Assembly (NCBI GenBank): GCA_030141605.1
Contig: JAQGDQ010002418.1
Coordinates: 1 to 57,506 of the forward strand
DNA length: 57,506 nt
Reading direction: 5' to 3'
From: Tubiluchus corallicola
Lineage: Eukaryota; Priapulida; Priapulimorpha; Priapulimorphida; Tubiluchidae
Shown: in pieces, positions 17,588 to 26,976 of the stretch
Layout of the letters: every line of letters begins with the position of its first letter
Numbering within the stretch: the stretch's first letter is position 1
The notes under the pieces: generated by a model
Told to the model about the DNA's origin: nothing
The model's input: only the letters and a program-made list of their open reading frames with translations
Database searches by the model: none
Program-made: the position numbers and the translations under genes

Positions 17588-18097
17588 ATGTTTGAAAAGA
17601 TAGTGACAACGCTAAAGGATGTGCACGGCGACAAGGTCGATAGCTATAGCAGCTTCGGCATAGATATCGTCGAGGTGCACCGATCGATATTAAAAGATTC
17701 CATCGCTCTTCTCAAGCGCGAGCTTGCGTTTGAATATTTGGTTGATATTGCAGCATCCCACTGGCCCAGTCGGGAGGAGAAGTTTGAGGTTATTTATAAT
17801 CTGTTTTCTGTTGAGAGCAAATCTCGAGTATTCGTCAAGGTGAAGCTTGAAACAGACAGTGTGGACAGTTTGACGGATCTTTACGGTATTGCAAACTTTC
17901 TCGAAAGGGAGCAGTACGATCTTGTCGGTGTTAACTTTACAGGTCATCCCGACCTTAGGCGGATACTTCTTCCTGACTTCTTTGAAGGGCACCCGTTGCA
18001 AAAAGAGTATGGCCTGAAGGATAGAAGCTGGTTTAACGACGTCGATGAGCAATCTTTGGGAATTACGTACAAAGATACCGGCAAGGAGAGTGGCTGA
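17588..18097 (+). CDS. nuoC: NADH-quinone oxidoreductase subunit C
   Basis: 169 residues. The 30-kDa subunit signature appears near the C-terminus (ANFLEREQYDLVGVNFTGHPDLRRILLPDFFEGHPL). NuoC is separate from NuoD here, unlike the fused enterobacterial form. It belongs to the peripheral arm, packing against NuoD and NuoB. ATG 17588 starts nine bases after the nuoB stop with AGGTGAG upstream. Confidence 0.95.
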   Translation: MFEKIVTTLKDVHGDKVDSYSSFGIDIVEVHRSILKDSIALLKRELAFEYLVDIAASHWPSREEKFEVIYNLFSVESKSRVFVKVKLETDSVDSLTDLYGIANFLEREQYDLVGVNFTGHPDLRRILLPDFFEGHPLQKEYGLKDRSWFNDVDEQSLGITYKDTGKESG

Positions 18098-18099
18098 AG

Positions 18100-19284
18100 A
18101 TGGAAGAAAGAACTGATCATAAGAAGCTAGGAGAGGTCATCAGTATCAACATGGGACCTCAACACCCTTCGACTCACGGTGTTTTGCGTCTTGTCCTAGA
18201 CCTTGACGGCGAGACTATATCTAATATTCGCCCGGATGTGGGGTACCTCCATCGGGGTACTGAAAAGATGGCGGAAGATAGGACTTATCAACAGTTTTTG
18301 CCGTTGACCGACAGGCTCGATTACCTTGCCCCGTTGTCCAACAACTGGGGTTTTTGTCTGGCTGTGGAGAAGATGTTGCCGGATTTGACGATTCCCCTGA
18401 GAGCTGAATATCTTCGGGTTATCCTGGCAGAGTTGGCGCGGATTGCGTCACATCTCGTTTGGCTTGCAACCCACGCCCTCGATATTGGCGCCATGACCGT
18501 GTTTTTATACTGCTTTCGGGAAAGGGAGCTTGTGCTTGATATGTTTGAGGAGGTCAGCGGTCAGCGAATGACGTCTTCTTGGATATGCATAGGCGGAGTA
18601 AGGAAGGACATTACCCCAAAATTTACCACTATGCTCTACGAGTTTTTGGAGATATTTGAGAGCAGAGTTGACGAATATGAAAAACTACTTTCAAATAACA
18701 GAATATGGAAGGCTAGGACTATAAATGTCGGTAAGATGTCCAGAGAGGACGCCTTATCTTATGGGGGGAGTGGCCCTACCATGCGCGGCAGCGGTGTTGA
18801 CTTTGATCTTCGTCGTGACGAGCCTTACGGAATATATGAAAAATTTGAATTTGACATCCCCGTTTGTGACGATGGGGATATATATGCGCGATACATCGTT
18901 CGGATAGAGGAGATGAGACAGTCCGCCAGGATAGTTAAGCAAGCCATAGATGGCATTCCTGAAGGACGGGTCTTGGCTGGTGCTATCCCCGAGGGCGACA
19001 CCGATTACGTCGCACAAGATAGAAAAGCTCTTAGGACAATTATCGCAGGCAGGGGGATGAAACCTGCCGAGGGCGAGACATACGCATGTGTGGAGGCTCC
19101 CAAGGGAGAGCTCGGTTATTACATAATAAGCACGGGGGAGACGAAGCCTTACAGACTGAAGGTGAGAGGCCCGTCTTTTGTAAACCTTGCGTCGGTTCCG
19201 GTTATGTGCCAGGGGGAGATGCTCGCAGACCTTGTCGGGGTCATCGGGAGCGTTGACATTGTCCTTGGAGAGATCGACAAGTAG
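18100..19284 (+). CDS. nuoD: NADH-quinone oxidoreductase subunit D
   Basis: 394 residues, the 49-kDa subunit related to Ni-Fe hydrogenase large subunits. Conserved parts include NMGPQHPSTHGVLRLVLDLDGE, GYLHRGTEKMAE (quinone-site histidine region), RLDYLAPLSNNWGF and the C-terminal LVGVIGSVDIVLGEIDK-type end. It forms the quinone-binding pocket with NuoB. It starts two bases after nuoC. The 165 bases after it contain no gene: nuoE, nuoF and nuoG, usual at this point, are absent. Confidence 0.96.
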   Translation: MEERTDHKKLGEVISINMGPQHPSTHGVLRLVLDLDGETISNIRPDVGYLHRGTEKMAEDRTYQQFLPLTDRLDYLAPLSNNWGFCLAVEKMLPDLTIPLRAEYLRVILAELARIASHLVWLATHALDIGAMTVFLYCFRERELVLDMFEEVSGQRMTSSWICIGGVRKDITPKFTTMLYEFLEIFESRVDEYEKLLSNNRIWKARTINVGKMSREDALSYGGSGPTMRGSGVDFDLRRDEPYGIYEKFEFDIPVCDDGDIYARYIVRIEEMRQSARIVKQAIDGIPEGRVLAGAIPEGDTDYVAQDRKALRTIIAGRGMKPAEGETYACVEAPKGELGYYIISTGETKPYRLKVRGPSFVNLASVPVMCQGEMLADLVGVIGSVDIVLGEIDK

Positions 19285-19448
19285 ATTATTTTAAACCGTC
19301 TTTTTCCTAAATATTCATCGTTTTAGATGTTTTAGTGTTTTGGGGATGGTTTTGCGGTTGCTGTTGGCTTTTTTGGTATTATAGGCTTGATCTGTGCGGG
19401 CTTTTTGTGGCTTGTGCGCCTTATATTATTTTTTAGATTTTTGAGGAT

Positions 19449-20444
19449 ATGATGTTGTTAGACATTTTTATTACGCTCGTCAAGATAGGTGTCGTTGTGG
19501 GGGGGCTGCTCCTTGCCGTTGCCTACATGACGTACCTTGAGAGAAAGGTTATCGCCTTTATGCAAGTTAGGATAGGTGTCAATTACGCGGGCCCCTGGGG
19601 ACTGCTCCAGCCTATTGCCGACGGCTTGAAGCTGTTTACTAAAGAAGATATTATCCCCGACATGGTGGATAAACGGGTCTTCGTTTTAGCTCCTTTAATA
19701 TGCTTTATCCCCGCTGTTGCGGCTTTTGCCGTTATACCTTTTGGGGACAGCTTTACTATATTTGGCAAAGAGATCAGTCTCTACGTCACTGACATCAATA
19801 TCAGCCTTCTCTATGTGTTGGCTCTTGCTTCCGTGGGCGTTTATGGGCTTATCCTGTCCGGTTGGGCGTCTAACTCAAAATATTCGCAGCTTGGCAGCAT
19901 CAGAACTTCCGCCCAGATGGTCAGCTATGAAATAGCTATGGTGCTCTCCCTTCTCAGCCCCATACTGCTGGCTGGTTCCCTGAACTTGAGAGAGATAGTG
20001 CACGCCCAGCAAGATCTGGTCTGGTATGTCTTGGTTCAACCTGTGGCTTTCTTCATATTTTGCGTGTCGGCGGTAGCTGAGACGAACCGTTGCCCTTTTG
20101 ACCTGCCCGAAGCTGAGACAGAGCTCGTTGCGGGTTTTCATACCGAGTATTCGGGGATGAAATTTGCCCTGTTCTTCATGGCAGAATACGCCAATATGTT
20201 TTTGGTATCCTGCATATGTGTGCTCGTATTCTTAGGTGGGTGGTCTGGGCCGCTACTTCCTCCCGTACTCTGGTTCTTTATCAAGGTTTATGCGCTTATG
20301 TTTATGTTCCTTTGGATCAGGGCGACCTTTCCGCGCTTGAGATTTGACCAGTTGATGAGCTTTGGATGGAAGATATTAATCCCCTTAGGGTTTGCAAACA
20401 TACTAATAACTGCTTATGCGGCTTATTTCTTAAGGTTGGCTTAA
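19449..20444 (+). CDS. nuoH: NADH-quinone oxidoreductase subunit H
   Basis: 331 residues and about eight membrane helices. Signatures are YLERKVIAFMQVRIGVNYAGPWGLLQPIADGLKL and the loop AETNRCPFDLPEAETELVAGFHTEYSGM, which form the entrance of the quinone channel. ATG 19449 and ATG 19452 are both close to GAGG; the first is taken. It ends next to nuoI without a gap. Confidence 0.96.
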   Translation: MMLLDIFITLVKIGVVVGGLLLAVAYMTYLERKVIAFMQVRIGVNYAGPWGLLQPIADGLKLFTKEDIIPDMVDKRVFVLAPLICFIPAVAAFAVIPFGDSFTIFGKEISLYVTDINISLLYVLALASVGVYGLILSGWASNSKYSQLGSIRTSAQMVSYEIAMVLSLLSPILLAGSLNLREIVHAQQDLVWYVLVQPVAFFIFCVSAVAETNRCPFDLPEAETELVAGFHTEYSGMKFALFFMAEYANMFLVSCICVLVFLGGWSGPLLPPVLWFFIKVYALMFMFLWIRATFPRLRFDQLMSFGWKILIPLGFANILITAYAAYFLRLA

Positions 20445-20933
20445 ATGAAAAAACGAGTGACTAATAACAGAAACATCTTTGATACGATCTTCTTTACGGA
20501 ACTGCTCCAGGGTTTGGGCGTGACCTTAAGGCACTTTTTTAAGAAAAAGGTTACGGAGAAATACCCATACAAGCCCGCAGTTGTGCCCGAGAGGAGCAGG
20601 GGGATACATTACCTTGTCGAAAAAGAGGAAGGGGTTACCGCCTGTATCGGATGTATGATGTGCCAGAAACATTGCCCGTCTTCATGCTTCAACATCAAAG
20701 CGGAAAAGAATGAAGAGGGGAAAAGGGTCGTTACGACCTATGATGTCGATATAGAACGCTGCATATATTGCGGCTTTTGCGAGGATGTCTGCCCGGTTGA
20801 CGCTGTGATTCTGAGCACAGACTACAAAACCGTGAATTCTGATAGAAGTAAGTTTATCCTCAATATAGACGACTTGAGCCTGAGGTATAGACAGATTGTC
20901 AACCCCGCTAAAGAAGGAGATTCTAATGAATGA
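20445..20933 (+). CDS. nuoI: NADH-quinone oxidoreductase subunit I
   Basis: 162 residues with two 4Fe-4S motifs, CIGCMMCQKHCP and CIYCGFCEDVCP, carrying clusters N6a and N6b that feed N2. In complexes without the NADH module this subunit is the probable electron entry point. The N-terminal basic helix region (LGVTLRHFFKKKV) lies on the membrane. It abuts nuoH and overlaps the nuoJ start. Confidence 0.95.
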   Translation: MKKRVTNNRNIFDTIFFTELLQGLGVTLRHFFKKKVTEKYPYKPAVVPERSRGIHYLVEKEEGVTACIGCMMCQKHCPSSCFNIKAEKNEEGKRVVTTYDVDIERCIYCGFCEDVCPVDAVILSTDYKTVNSDRSKFILNIDDLSLRYRQIVNPAKEGDSNE

Positions 20934-21435
20934 AATACTGATCCTTTTCGGTTTTTCCCTTTTTGCTTCCGTTTGCATAAGTTCCAGTCTTGGGGTGTTG
21001 TTTAGTACTAACCTTGTTCATAGCATCCTCTTTTTGCTTCTGTTCTTTCTTAGCGTTGCGGGGCTCTTTGTGCAGCTTAATGCGGAATATCTGGCGGCTG
21101 TGCTTCTGATCGTTTACGCTGGTGCTATTCTGGTGCTGTATCTATTTGCTGTTATGCTTCTTAACCCTAAAAGTGTTGGAGTGCAAAAGGTTACCAGACA
21201 TACGCTGTACGGCATTGGCAGTAGCTTCTTGCTGTTTTTTCTATTGTTGTTCATATTGCCGGAGCTGGGATTTATCGCGGCTGCTCCGGGGCTTGCTGAG
21301 ATGGGTATGGAGTTTGGCAGCGTTGCTGCATTTGCGGAAACGCTCTTCACTGTATATCTCGTTCCTTTTGAGATAGTCTCCATACTGTTGCTTGCCGCTA
21401 TGATTGGGGCCATTATATTGGCCCAAAAAGATTGA
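20926..21435 (+). CDS. nuoJ: NADH-quinone oxidoreductase subunit J
   Basis: 169 residues, five membrane helices, with the conserved helix-3 segment LNAEYLAAVLLIVYAGAILVLYLFAVMLL that contains the pi-bulge involved in proton coupling. ATG 20926 with GAAGGAG upstream overlaps the end of nuoI by 8 bases; an in-frame ATG at 20896 lies inside nuoI and is unlikely. Confidence 0.93.
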   Translation: MNEILILFGFSLFASVCISSSLGVLFSTNLVHSILFLLLFFLSVAGLFVQLNAEYLAAVLLIVYAGAILVLYLFAVMLLNPKSVGVQKVTRHTLYGIGSSFLLFFLLLFILPELGFIAAAPGLAEMGMEFGSVAAFAETLFTVYLVPFEIVSILLLAAMIGAIILAQKD

Positions 21436-21446
21436 GGTATTTGCTT

Positions 21447-21752
21447 GTGGAATTAGATTTAGTTTTTTATATCTTACTGAGCGGAGTTATTTTTTGCCTA
21501 GGTTTGACGGGAGTCATCATTAGGAAAAATCTCATTACGATGTTTCTGTCTGCTGAGCTGATGCTTGCTGCCGTCAACATCAACTTCGCCGCCTTTGCAA
21601 GGTACCACGGAGATGTTGCCGGACAGATATTTGTGATATTTGTCATGGCGGTGGCTGCCGCAGAAGCTGCTGTGGGTCTTGCTCTCTTTATCTGTCTGTA
21701 TAGGAATAAAGAGACCATTAATGTTGATGAAATAAATGCGTTGGAAGGATAA
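21447..21752 (+). CDS. nuoK: NADH-quinone oxidoreductase subunit K
   Basis: 101 residues and three helices, the usual NuoK length, with the membrane glutamate in FLSAELMLAAVNINFAAF and the second in AAAEAAVGLALF. These carboxylates relay protons from the quinone site to the antiporter subunits. GTG 21447 is chosen because GAGG lies nine bases upstream and the length then fits; TTG 21432 is an alternative overlapping nuoJ. Confidence 0.93.
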   Translation: MELDLVFYILLSGVIFCLGLTGVIIRKNLITMFLSAELMLAAVNINFAAFARYHGDVAGQIFVIFVMAVAAAEAAVGLALFICLYRNKETINVDEINALEG

Positions 21753-21755
21753 ATT

Positions 21756-23663
21756 ATGATGGAACTTGTGGTTCTGCTATCTCCCTTGGTTGCGTTTTTG
21801 GCAAACGGAATATTTTCCCGGAGATACTTTCAAAATTATGCCCATTATGTGGCAATAGGTGGCGTACTGATATCCTTTGTGGGTTCCCTTTACCTCTCCT
21901 TTGCCGTTTTGACCGGTGGCACTATTGATAAAAATGTCTATCTCCTGGTTAATGCGGGTAGTATGAGCATTCCGTTCGGAATCCTGATCGACCCCTTGAC
22001 ATGCGTGATGCTCATGGTGGTTACCATAGTCAGTTCCATGGTTCATATCTACTCCATTGGATATATGCATCACGATGACGGTTTTAACAGATTTTTCGCA
22101 TATCTGTCCCTGTTTACATTCTCCATGCTAATGCTCGTTATGGGGAATAACTTCCTCCTGATGTTCGTAGGTTGGGAGCTTGTGGGATTGTCATCATACC
22201 TCTTGATCGGGTTTTGGTACCAGAAGAGGAGCGCTTCCTCAGCGGCTACAAAAGCTTTTATAATGAACAGGGTCGGCGACTTCGGCTTTTACATCGGTCT
22301 GCTGCTCATAGTCGTCATTTTTGGTAGTTTGACATATGCGGATGTGTTTGACGAATCGGCTGTCAGCTCCGTTGCAGGCATGAAGTACCATATCTTCGGA
22401 ATAACCTTGTCGATGACGGACATTATTGCCCTATTCCTGTTTTGCGGAGCCATAGGCAAATCGGCACAATTCCCCCTACACACATGGTTGCCGGATGCCA
22501 TGGAGGGTCCAACCCCCGTTTCGGCGTTAATTCACGCTGCCACCATGGTTACTGCGGGAGTTTATATGATCGCCCGTTGCAACATGATTTTCGGCTCTGC
22601 GCCGCTTGCAGGCACTATCGTCGTATATATCGGTCTCATCACCGCACTGATCGGTGCTACCATAGGCATGACGCAGTTTGACTTTAAGCGCATCCTCGCA
22701 TACTCCACCGTTTCACAGTTGGGATATATGATCATGGCTGTGGGAGCTGGTGCTTACATTGCGGGAATGTTTCATCTTTTTACTCACGCATTCTTTAAGG
22801 GATTGCTATTCTTGTGTTCCGGTTCTGTTATGCATGCTATGCAGAATGAACTGGACGTCAGAAAAATGGGAGGATTGCGAAAGAAGATGCCTGTAACCTC
22901 CATTACGTTTTTAATAGGTTGTATCGCAATAGCTGGTATTCCACCGCTTGCGGGCTTTTTCAGCAAGGACTCCATATTGGCCAGCCTGTTTGCTTCGGGG
23001 CATATATTTCCTTGGGTTATGGGTATGGTTATCGCTCTCATGACCTCCTTTTATATGTTTAGGTCGTGGTTTATGGTGTTTACCGGTGAGGCTAGAGATA
23101 AGCATCTCTTTGATCATGCTCACGAGTCGCCCCGTAGCATGACTGTCCCCCTTGTGATATTGGCGTTTTTCAGCGTTACTGTGGGCTTCTTGGGTTTCCC
23201 CCCGGAGAAGGGCTTATTCTTCAAATTTTTGACCCCTGTGCTCACTAATGAGTTTGTGCATATCCCGCACCTCTCTTATAGCCTGGAATATTCGCTGATG
23301 CTTCTGTCCGTTATCGTCGGTGGTATAGGTGTTTTTATATCTTGGCTGTTCTATGTGAAGGATACTTCCTTACCTGGAAAGGTGGTGTTGAAGATTCGTC
23401 CCGTACACGGCTTTGTGTACAAAAAATGGCTGTTTGACGAGCTTTACGATACCCTGTTTGTCAGATCCACCATAAGATTTTCTGTGTTTTTATGGAAAGC
23501 GATAGATGTGAATGTAATTGACTACGCTGTGAACCTTTATGCAAATATGATGAAGTCCGCAGGTTCTGTTTTGAGAAGATCTCAAACAGGCAACATTGAG
23601 ACCTACCTATACGCTTTGGCTATCGGTGGCGTGGTTGTAGTTACCTTCTTTTACAAATATTAA
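21756..23663 (+). CDS. nuoL: NADH-quinone oxidoreductase subunit L
   Basis: 635 residues, the largest antiporter-like proton-pumping subunit. It has about 14 helices plus the C-terminal lateral helix (residues about 530-630). Typical segments are MLMFVGWELVGLSSYLLIGFW (key Glu), SAQFPLHTWLPDAMEGPTPVSALIHAATMVTAG and FFKGLLFLCSGSVMHAM. ATG 21756 follows GGAAGGA. Four bases separate it from nuoK. Confidence 0.96.
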   Translation: MMELVVLLSPLVAFLANGIFSRRYFQNYAHYVAIGGVLISFVGSLYLSFAVLTGGTIDKNVYLLVNAGSMSIPFGILIDPLTCVMLMVVTIVSSMVHIYSIGYMHHDDGFNRFFAYLSLFTFSMLMLVMGNNFLLMFVGWELVGLSSYLLIGFWYQKRSASSAATKAFIMNRVGDFGFYIGLLLIVVIFGSLTYADVFDESAVSSVAGMKYHIFGITLSMTDIIALFLFCGAIGKSAQFPLHTWLPDAMEGPTPVSALIHAATMVTAGVYMIARCNMIFGSAPLAGTIVVYIGLITALIGATIGMTQFDFKRILAYSTVSQLGYMIMAVGAGAYIAGMFHLFTHAFFKGLLFLCSGSVMHAMQNELDVRKMGGLRKKMPVTSITFLIGCIAIAGIPPLAGFFSKDSILASLFASGHIFPWVMGMVIALMTSFYMFRSWFMVFTGEARDKHLFDHAHESPRSMTVPLVILAFFSVTVGFLGFPPEKGLFFKFLTPVLTNEFVHIPHLSYSLEYSLMLLSVIVGGIGVFISWLFYVKDTSLPGKVVLKIRPVHGFVYKKWLFDELYDTLFVRSTIRFSVFLWKAIDVNVIDYAVNLYANMMKSAGSVLRRSQTGNIETYLYALAIGGVVVVTFFYKY

Positions 23664-23674
23664 GAGGCTGCTAA

Positions 23675-25258
23675 ATGATAAGTTTTCAACTTCCCTTACT
23701 TCCTACGTTTGCTAGTGGCGCAAGTTCCGCCGGGCTTAGTGCTCCCATATTCGTCAGCGGTATGAGTTCCGTCGGGCTTAGTTTCCCCATACTTTCATTT
23801 TTGATATTTTTCCCCCTTGTGGCGGCCATAATAATTGCTGTTTTTATCAAGGATCAAAAGTTTGTCAAACATGTAGCTTTTTGGGCGAGTGTTGTGGAAT
23901 TGGTCTTTGCCGTATACCTTATGAAAATATTCGATAAGAATGTGGCTGGTATGCAGTTTGTGGAGCAAATTGTCCTCTACTCACCCTTTAACTTCAGCTA
24001 TTTTGTGGGTGTCGATGGGATATCTATCCTGATGGTTTTTCTCACTGCACTGCTCTGCTCTGTGTCGGTTTTGGGCTCTTACAAATATATCAACACTCGG
24101 GAAAAAGAGTTTTACATAAGCTTGCTCATCCTTGAGACTACCATGATAGGTGTGTTTTTGTGCCTTGATTTGCTGTTCTTCTACATCTTTTGGGAAGCTA
24201 TGCTTATCCCTATGTTCCTCATGATAGGTATCTGGGGAGGTGGGCGAAGGATATACTCCGCTGTCAAGTTCTTTATATATACCTTTTTTGGTTCCGTATT
24301 GATGCTTGTGGCTTTTATCGCCATCCTTATTACCTATTACAAGGCTATGGGAGTTCCAAACTTCAGCATTATTGAGTTGAGCAGCGTTAAGTATGCGTTT
24401 GCTTTACAGATATTTCTGTTTATCGGGATGTTTATCGCTTTTGCCATTAAGGTTCCGATGTTTCCGTTTCACACGTGGCTGCCGGATGCCCACGTTGATG
24501 CACCCACAGCCGGTTCTGTGATACTTGCCGGTATCCTCCTGAAGATGGGTACTTATGGCATATTGAGATTCTGTATACCGATAACCCCTGACGCTTTTGT
24601 GGCGTTTGCGCCTTATGTGGCTTTTATCTCTGTTGTTGCTATCCTTTACGGGGCTTTTACGGCTGCTGTTCAGGAGGATGTGAAGAAGCTCATCGCGTAT
24701 TCTTCCGTTTCTCACATGGGTTTTGTCACTTTGGGCTTTGCTTCTATGAACGTGGTCGGCATTAAAGGCGGAATATACCAGATGCTCACCCACGGAATTA
24801 TCACTGGGGCGCTCTTTTTGCTCGTGGGCATTATCTACGAGAGGACGCACTCCAGACTTATCAGCGACTATGGTGGAATTACGAAGCATGTGCCCGTGTT
24901 TGCGGTGCTGTTGATGATATTCTCCATGGGCTCCCTGGGCTTGCCCGGAATGGGTGCTTTTGTGGGGGAATTGTTGGTGTTTATCGGCGCTTTTAGCGTT
25001 TACAAATATATGACGATCGTTGCCATCAGTGGAATTATATTGTCAGCATTTTATATGCTTTGGATGTATCAACGGGTTATGTTTCAGGAACCCAACCCGA
25101 AATGGAGCGGTATCTCGGACATCACTCCTAGGGAGCATGTTGTTATGCTTCCCCTTGTGATACTGGTTTTCTGGACAGGAATATATCCTGAATTCTTCCT
25201 GTCTTATATGGATGCTAGTGTGGAACATTTGGTGGGCTTTATTACTTTGGCCCGCTGA
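23675..25258 (+). CDS. nuoM: NADH-quinone oxidoreductase subunit M
   Basis: 527 residues, antiporter-like proton channel. Conserved segments are LLFFYIFWEAMLIPMFLMIGIWG (key Glu), MFPFHTWLPDAHVDAPTAGSVILAG and LIAYSSVSHMGFV. The first about 40 residues are unusual: two tandem copies of a 14-residue unit (SGASSAGLSAPIFV and SGMSSVGLSFPILS) precede the first helix. The family usually starts near the second copy, so the 5' end of the gene seems to have been duplicated in frame. Confidence 0.95.
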   Translation: MISFQLPLLPTFASGASSAGLSAPIFVSGMSSVGLSFPILSFLIFFPLVAAIIIAVFIKDQKFVKHVAFWASVVELVFAVYLMKIFDKNVAGMQFVEQIVLYSPFNFSYFVGVDGISILMVFLTALLCSVSVLGSYKYINTREKEFYISLLILETTMIGVFLCLDLLFFYIFWEAMLIPMFLMIGIWGGGRRIYSAVKFFIYTFFGSVLMLVAFIAILITYYKAMGVPNFSIIELSSVKYAFALQIFLFIGMFIAFAIKVPMFPFHTWLPDAHVDAPTAGSVILAGILLKMGTYGILRFCIPITPDAFVAFAPYVAFISVVAILYGAFTAAVQEDVKKLIAYSSVSHMGFVTLGFASMNVVGIKGGIYQMLTHGIITGALFLLVGIIYERTHSRLISDYGGITKHVPVFAVLLMIFSMGSLGLPGMGAFVGELLVFIGAFSVYKYMTIVAISGIILSAFYMLWMYQRVMFQEPNPKWSGISDITPREHVVMLPLVILVFWTGIYPEFFLSYMDASVEHLVGFITLAR

Positions 25259-25348
25259 GTATACCTGTATTTTTTTTAAATTTAACGATAATTTGATCTG
25301 TAATTTTCTGTTTTTTAAACAGTTTTGGAGTATTTTAGGAGGATCTTG

Positions 25349-26758
25349 ATGCCTTACATGCCGAGTTTAGATTCGTTTGCAACGATTTATCCTGCTGCCC
25401 TTATGGTGATATTTGCAGCGCTGTTGATAGTTGTGGACCTGATTGCCGTGAAAGAGAGAAAGGCGGGGGTAGGTTATTTTGCAATACTGCTCATCGTTGT
25501 TGCGGTGGTTGTCGCTTACTTCCTCAGGCTTGATTATTTTGAAGATCGCTCGTTAGTTATATTTGACAATATTTCCTACATTTTCTTTGTCGCTTTTGCC
25601 ATAAGTTTTGTGCTGTGCGCCCTTGGATCCATTGAGTATCTGAAAGCAAAAGGGGTGGAGAAAGGGGAATATTACATACTGCTCTTCTTTAGCATTGTCG
25701 GGATGCTGTTTATGGTTGGGGCGGCTGATTTTACAGTCTTTTACACAGGTCTTGAAACCATGGCAATATCCCTCTACGTCATTGCAGGGTATGAAAAAAA
25801 GAACAGATTCTCCAATGAAGCCGGGATAAAGTATTTCATAATGGGAATCGTTGCAAGTGCCATTATGCTCTACGGATTTAGCTTTATTTATGGGTTTACT
25901 GCATCTACCTCTTATTCTGCCATATATGATGTCATGCAGACGAATTATGCCGATGGAATACCTTTTGGTCTCAAGTTTGGCTTTGCTCTGGTGTTTGTCG
26001 GGTTTGCATTCAAGATAGCTGCGGTGCCGTTTCATATGTGGGCTCCGGATGTTTATACCGGTTCTCCCACTCCTGCTGTGGGCTTCTTGTCTGTTGCTCC
26101 TAAGACTGCCGCTATTGTAGCTCTTTGGAGGATGTTTGAAATAACGGGATATGACATACTGTATGCGCTCGGCGTGGTTGCGGTGCTCTCCATGACTGTG
26201 GGGAACCTTATCGCCATCGTTCAGGACAACATAAAGAGGATGTTGGCTTATTCCGCAATTTCCCATGCGGGGTATGTATTGCTCGCTGTCTGTGCAAGCT
26301 CCCATTCTGCCATAGCTCTGTATATGATAGTTTATGCGTTTATGAATATGGGGGCGTTTACTATCCTCAGTATATTTAGGAAGAGTAATGGAGAGGATGC
26401 GTTATCCTTCAAGGATTTTGCAGGGCTGTCAAAGAGCTACCCCCTCGTTGCCCTGAGTATGCTCATATTTATGCTGTCACTTGCCGGTGTGCCGCCCTTT
26501 GGAGGCTTCATTGCAAAATTCTATCTGTTCGGCGCAGCTTTCAACGACGGTCTTTATCTGCTAGTCCTTATCGCTGCCATTAATAGCGTTATCGGTTGTT
26601 ACTACTACCTTCGGGTGTGCGTCTATATGTACTTCATGGACAATGACGAAAAACTGACCTCGATTGGTGGCATCAATGCTTACGTGGGTATATCCATATC
26701 CGCTTTTGCCATTGTGATTACCGGTATTTTGCCGAACGTGCTGCTCTCGCTGTTATAA
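25349..26758 (+). CDS. nuoN: NADH-quinone oxidoreductase subunit N
   Basis: 469 residues, the third antiporter-like subunit, with FTVFYTGLETMAISLYVIAGY (key Glu), AAVPFHMWAPDVYTGSPTPAVGFLSVAPK and MLAYSAISHAGYVLLA. ATG 25349 follows AGGAGG by eight bases. A 90-base A/T-rich spacer separates it from nuoM. It closes the cluster: eleven genes, A-D and H-N. Confidence 0.95.
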   Translation: MPYMPSLDSFATIYPAALMVIFAALLIVVDLIAVKERKAGVGYFAILLIVVAVVVAYFLRLDYFEDRSLVIFDNISYIFFVAFAISFVLCALGSIEYLKAKGVEKGEYYILLFFSIVGMLFMVGAADFTVFYTGLETMAISLYVIAGYEKKNRFSNEAGIKYFIMGIVASAIMLYGFSFIYGFTASTSYSAIYDVMQTNYADGIPFGLKFGFALVFVGFAFKIAAVPFHMWAPDVYTGSPTPAVGFLSVAPKTAAIVALWRMFEITGYDILYALGVVAVLSMTVGNLIAIVQDNIKRMLAYSAISHAGYVLLAVCASSHSAIALYMIVYAFMNMGAFTILSIFRKSNGEDALSFKDFAGLSKSYPLVALSMLIFMLSLAGVPPFGGFIAKFYLFGAAFNDGLYLLVLIAAINSVIGCYYYLRVCVYMYFMDNDEKLTSIGGINAYVGISISAFAIVITGILPNVLLSLL

Positions 26759-26760
26759 AA

Positions 26761-26802
26761 CAACCTTGACCCCAAAAAGCTGATAGTGACTTGGGGTTGT
26801 TG
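26761..26802 (+). terminator. Possible terminator hairpin after nuoN
   Basis: CCCCAA and TTGGGG pair around a 15-base loop, extended by CAAC/GTTG, directly after the nuoN stop. There is no U-run, so it may be a weak terminator or an mRNA-stabilising hairpin. Confidence 0.4.
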
Positions 26803-26833
26803 GAGATTGGGCACAAGGGACTAGTGGTCGGGG

Positions 26834-26976
26834 CACGTGGATGGAGTTGCGTTCACTTGGCAGTATATCCACCTGATGGATGGGCGATGAGCTACGCGTG
26901 GATGGAGTTACGAGAGGGAGCTCTTGGAAGAGACGGGGGTGCGTATCGGCGAGCTACGCGTGGATGGAGTTGCGGT
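26834..26976 (+). repeat. Three-copy 61-62 bp repeat carrying a NUDIX-gene fragment
   Basis: The motif CGTGGATGGAGTT(A/G)CG occurs at 26836, 26897 and 26959, a spacing of 61 and 62. The second and third copies extend left to GAGCTACG. The middle unit contains positions 26911-26947, which match 35191-35226 inside the NUDIX gene (the segment encoding ERELLEETG) with only one added G. The 26759-27172 spacer holds no convincing gene; a 74-codon open frame across it is arginine/glycine/tryptophan-rich and repeat-derived. A related pair TAAGGTGGG(G)TCT sits near 27014 and 27070. Confidence 0.75.

Noticed and set aside
19285-19448. Remnants of nuoE, nuoF or nuoG between nuoD and nuoH
   Set aside because: The stretch is T-rich and too short. 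No flavin- or iron-sulfur motif is found in any frame.
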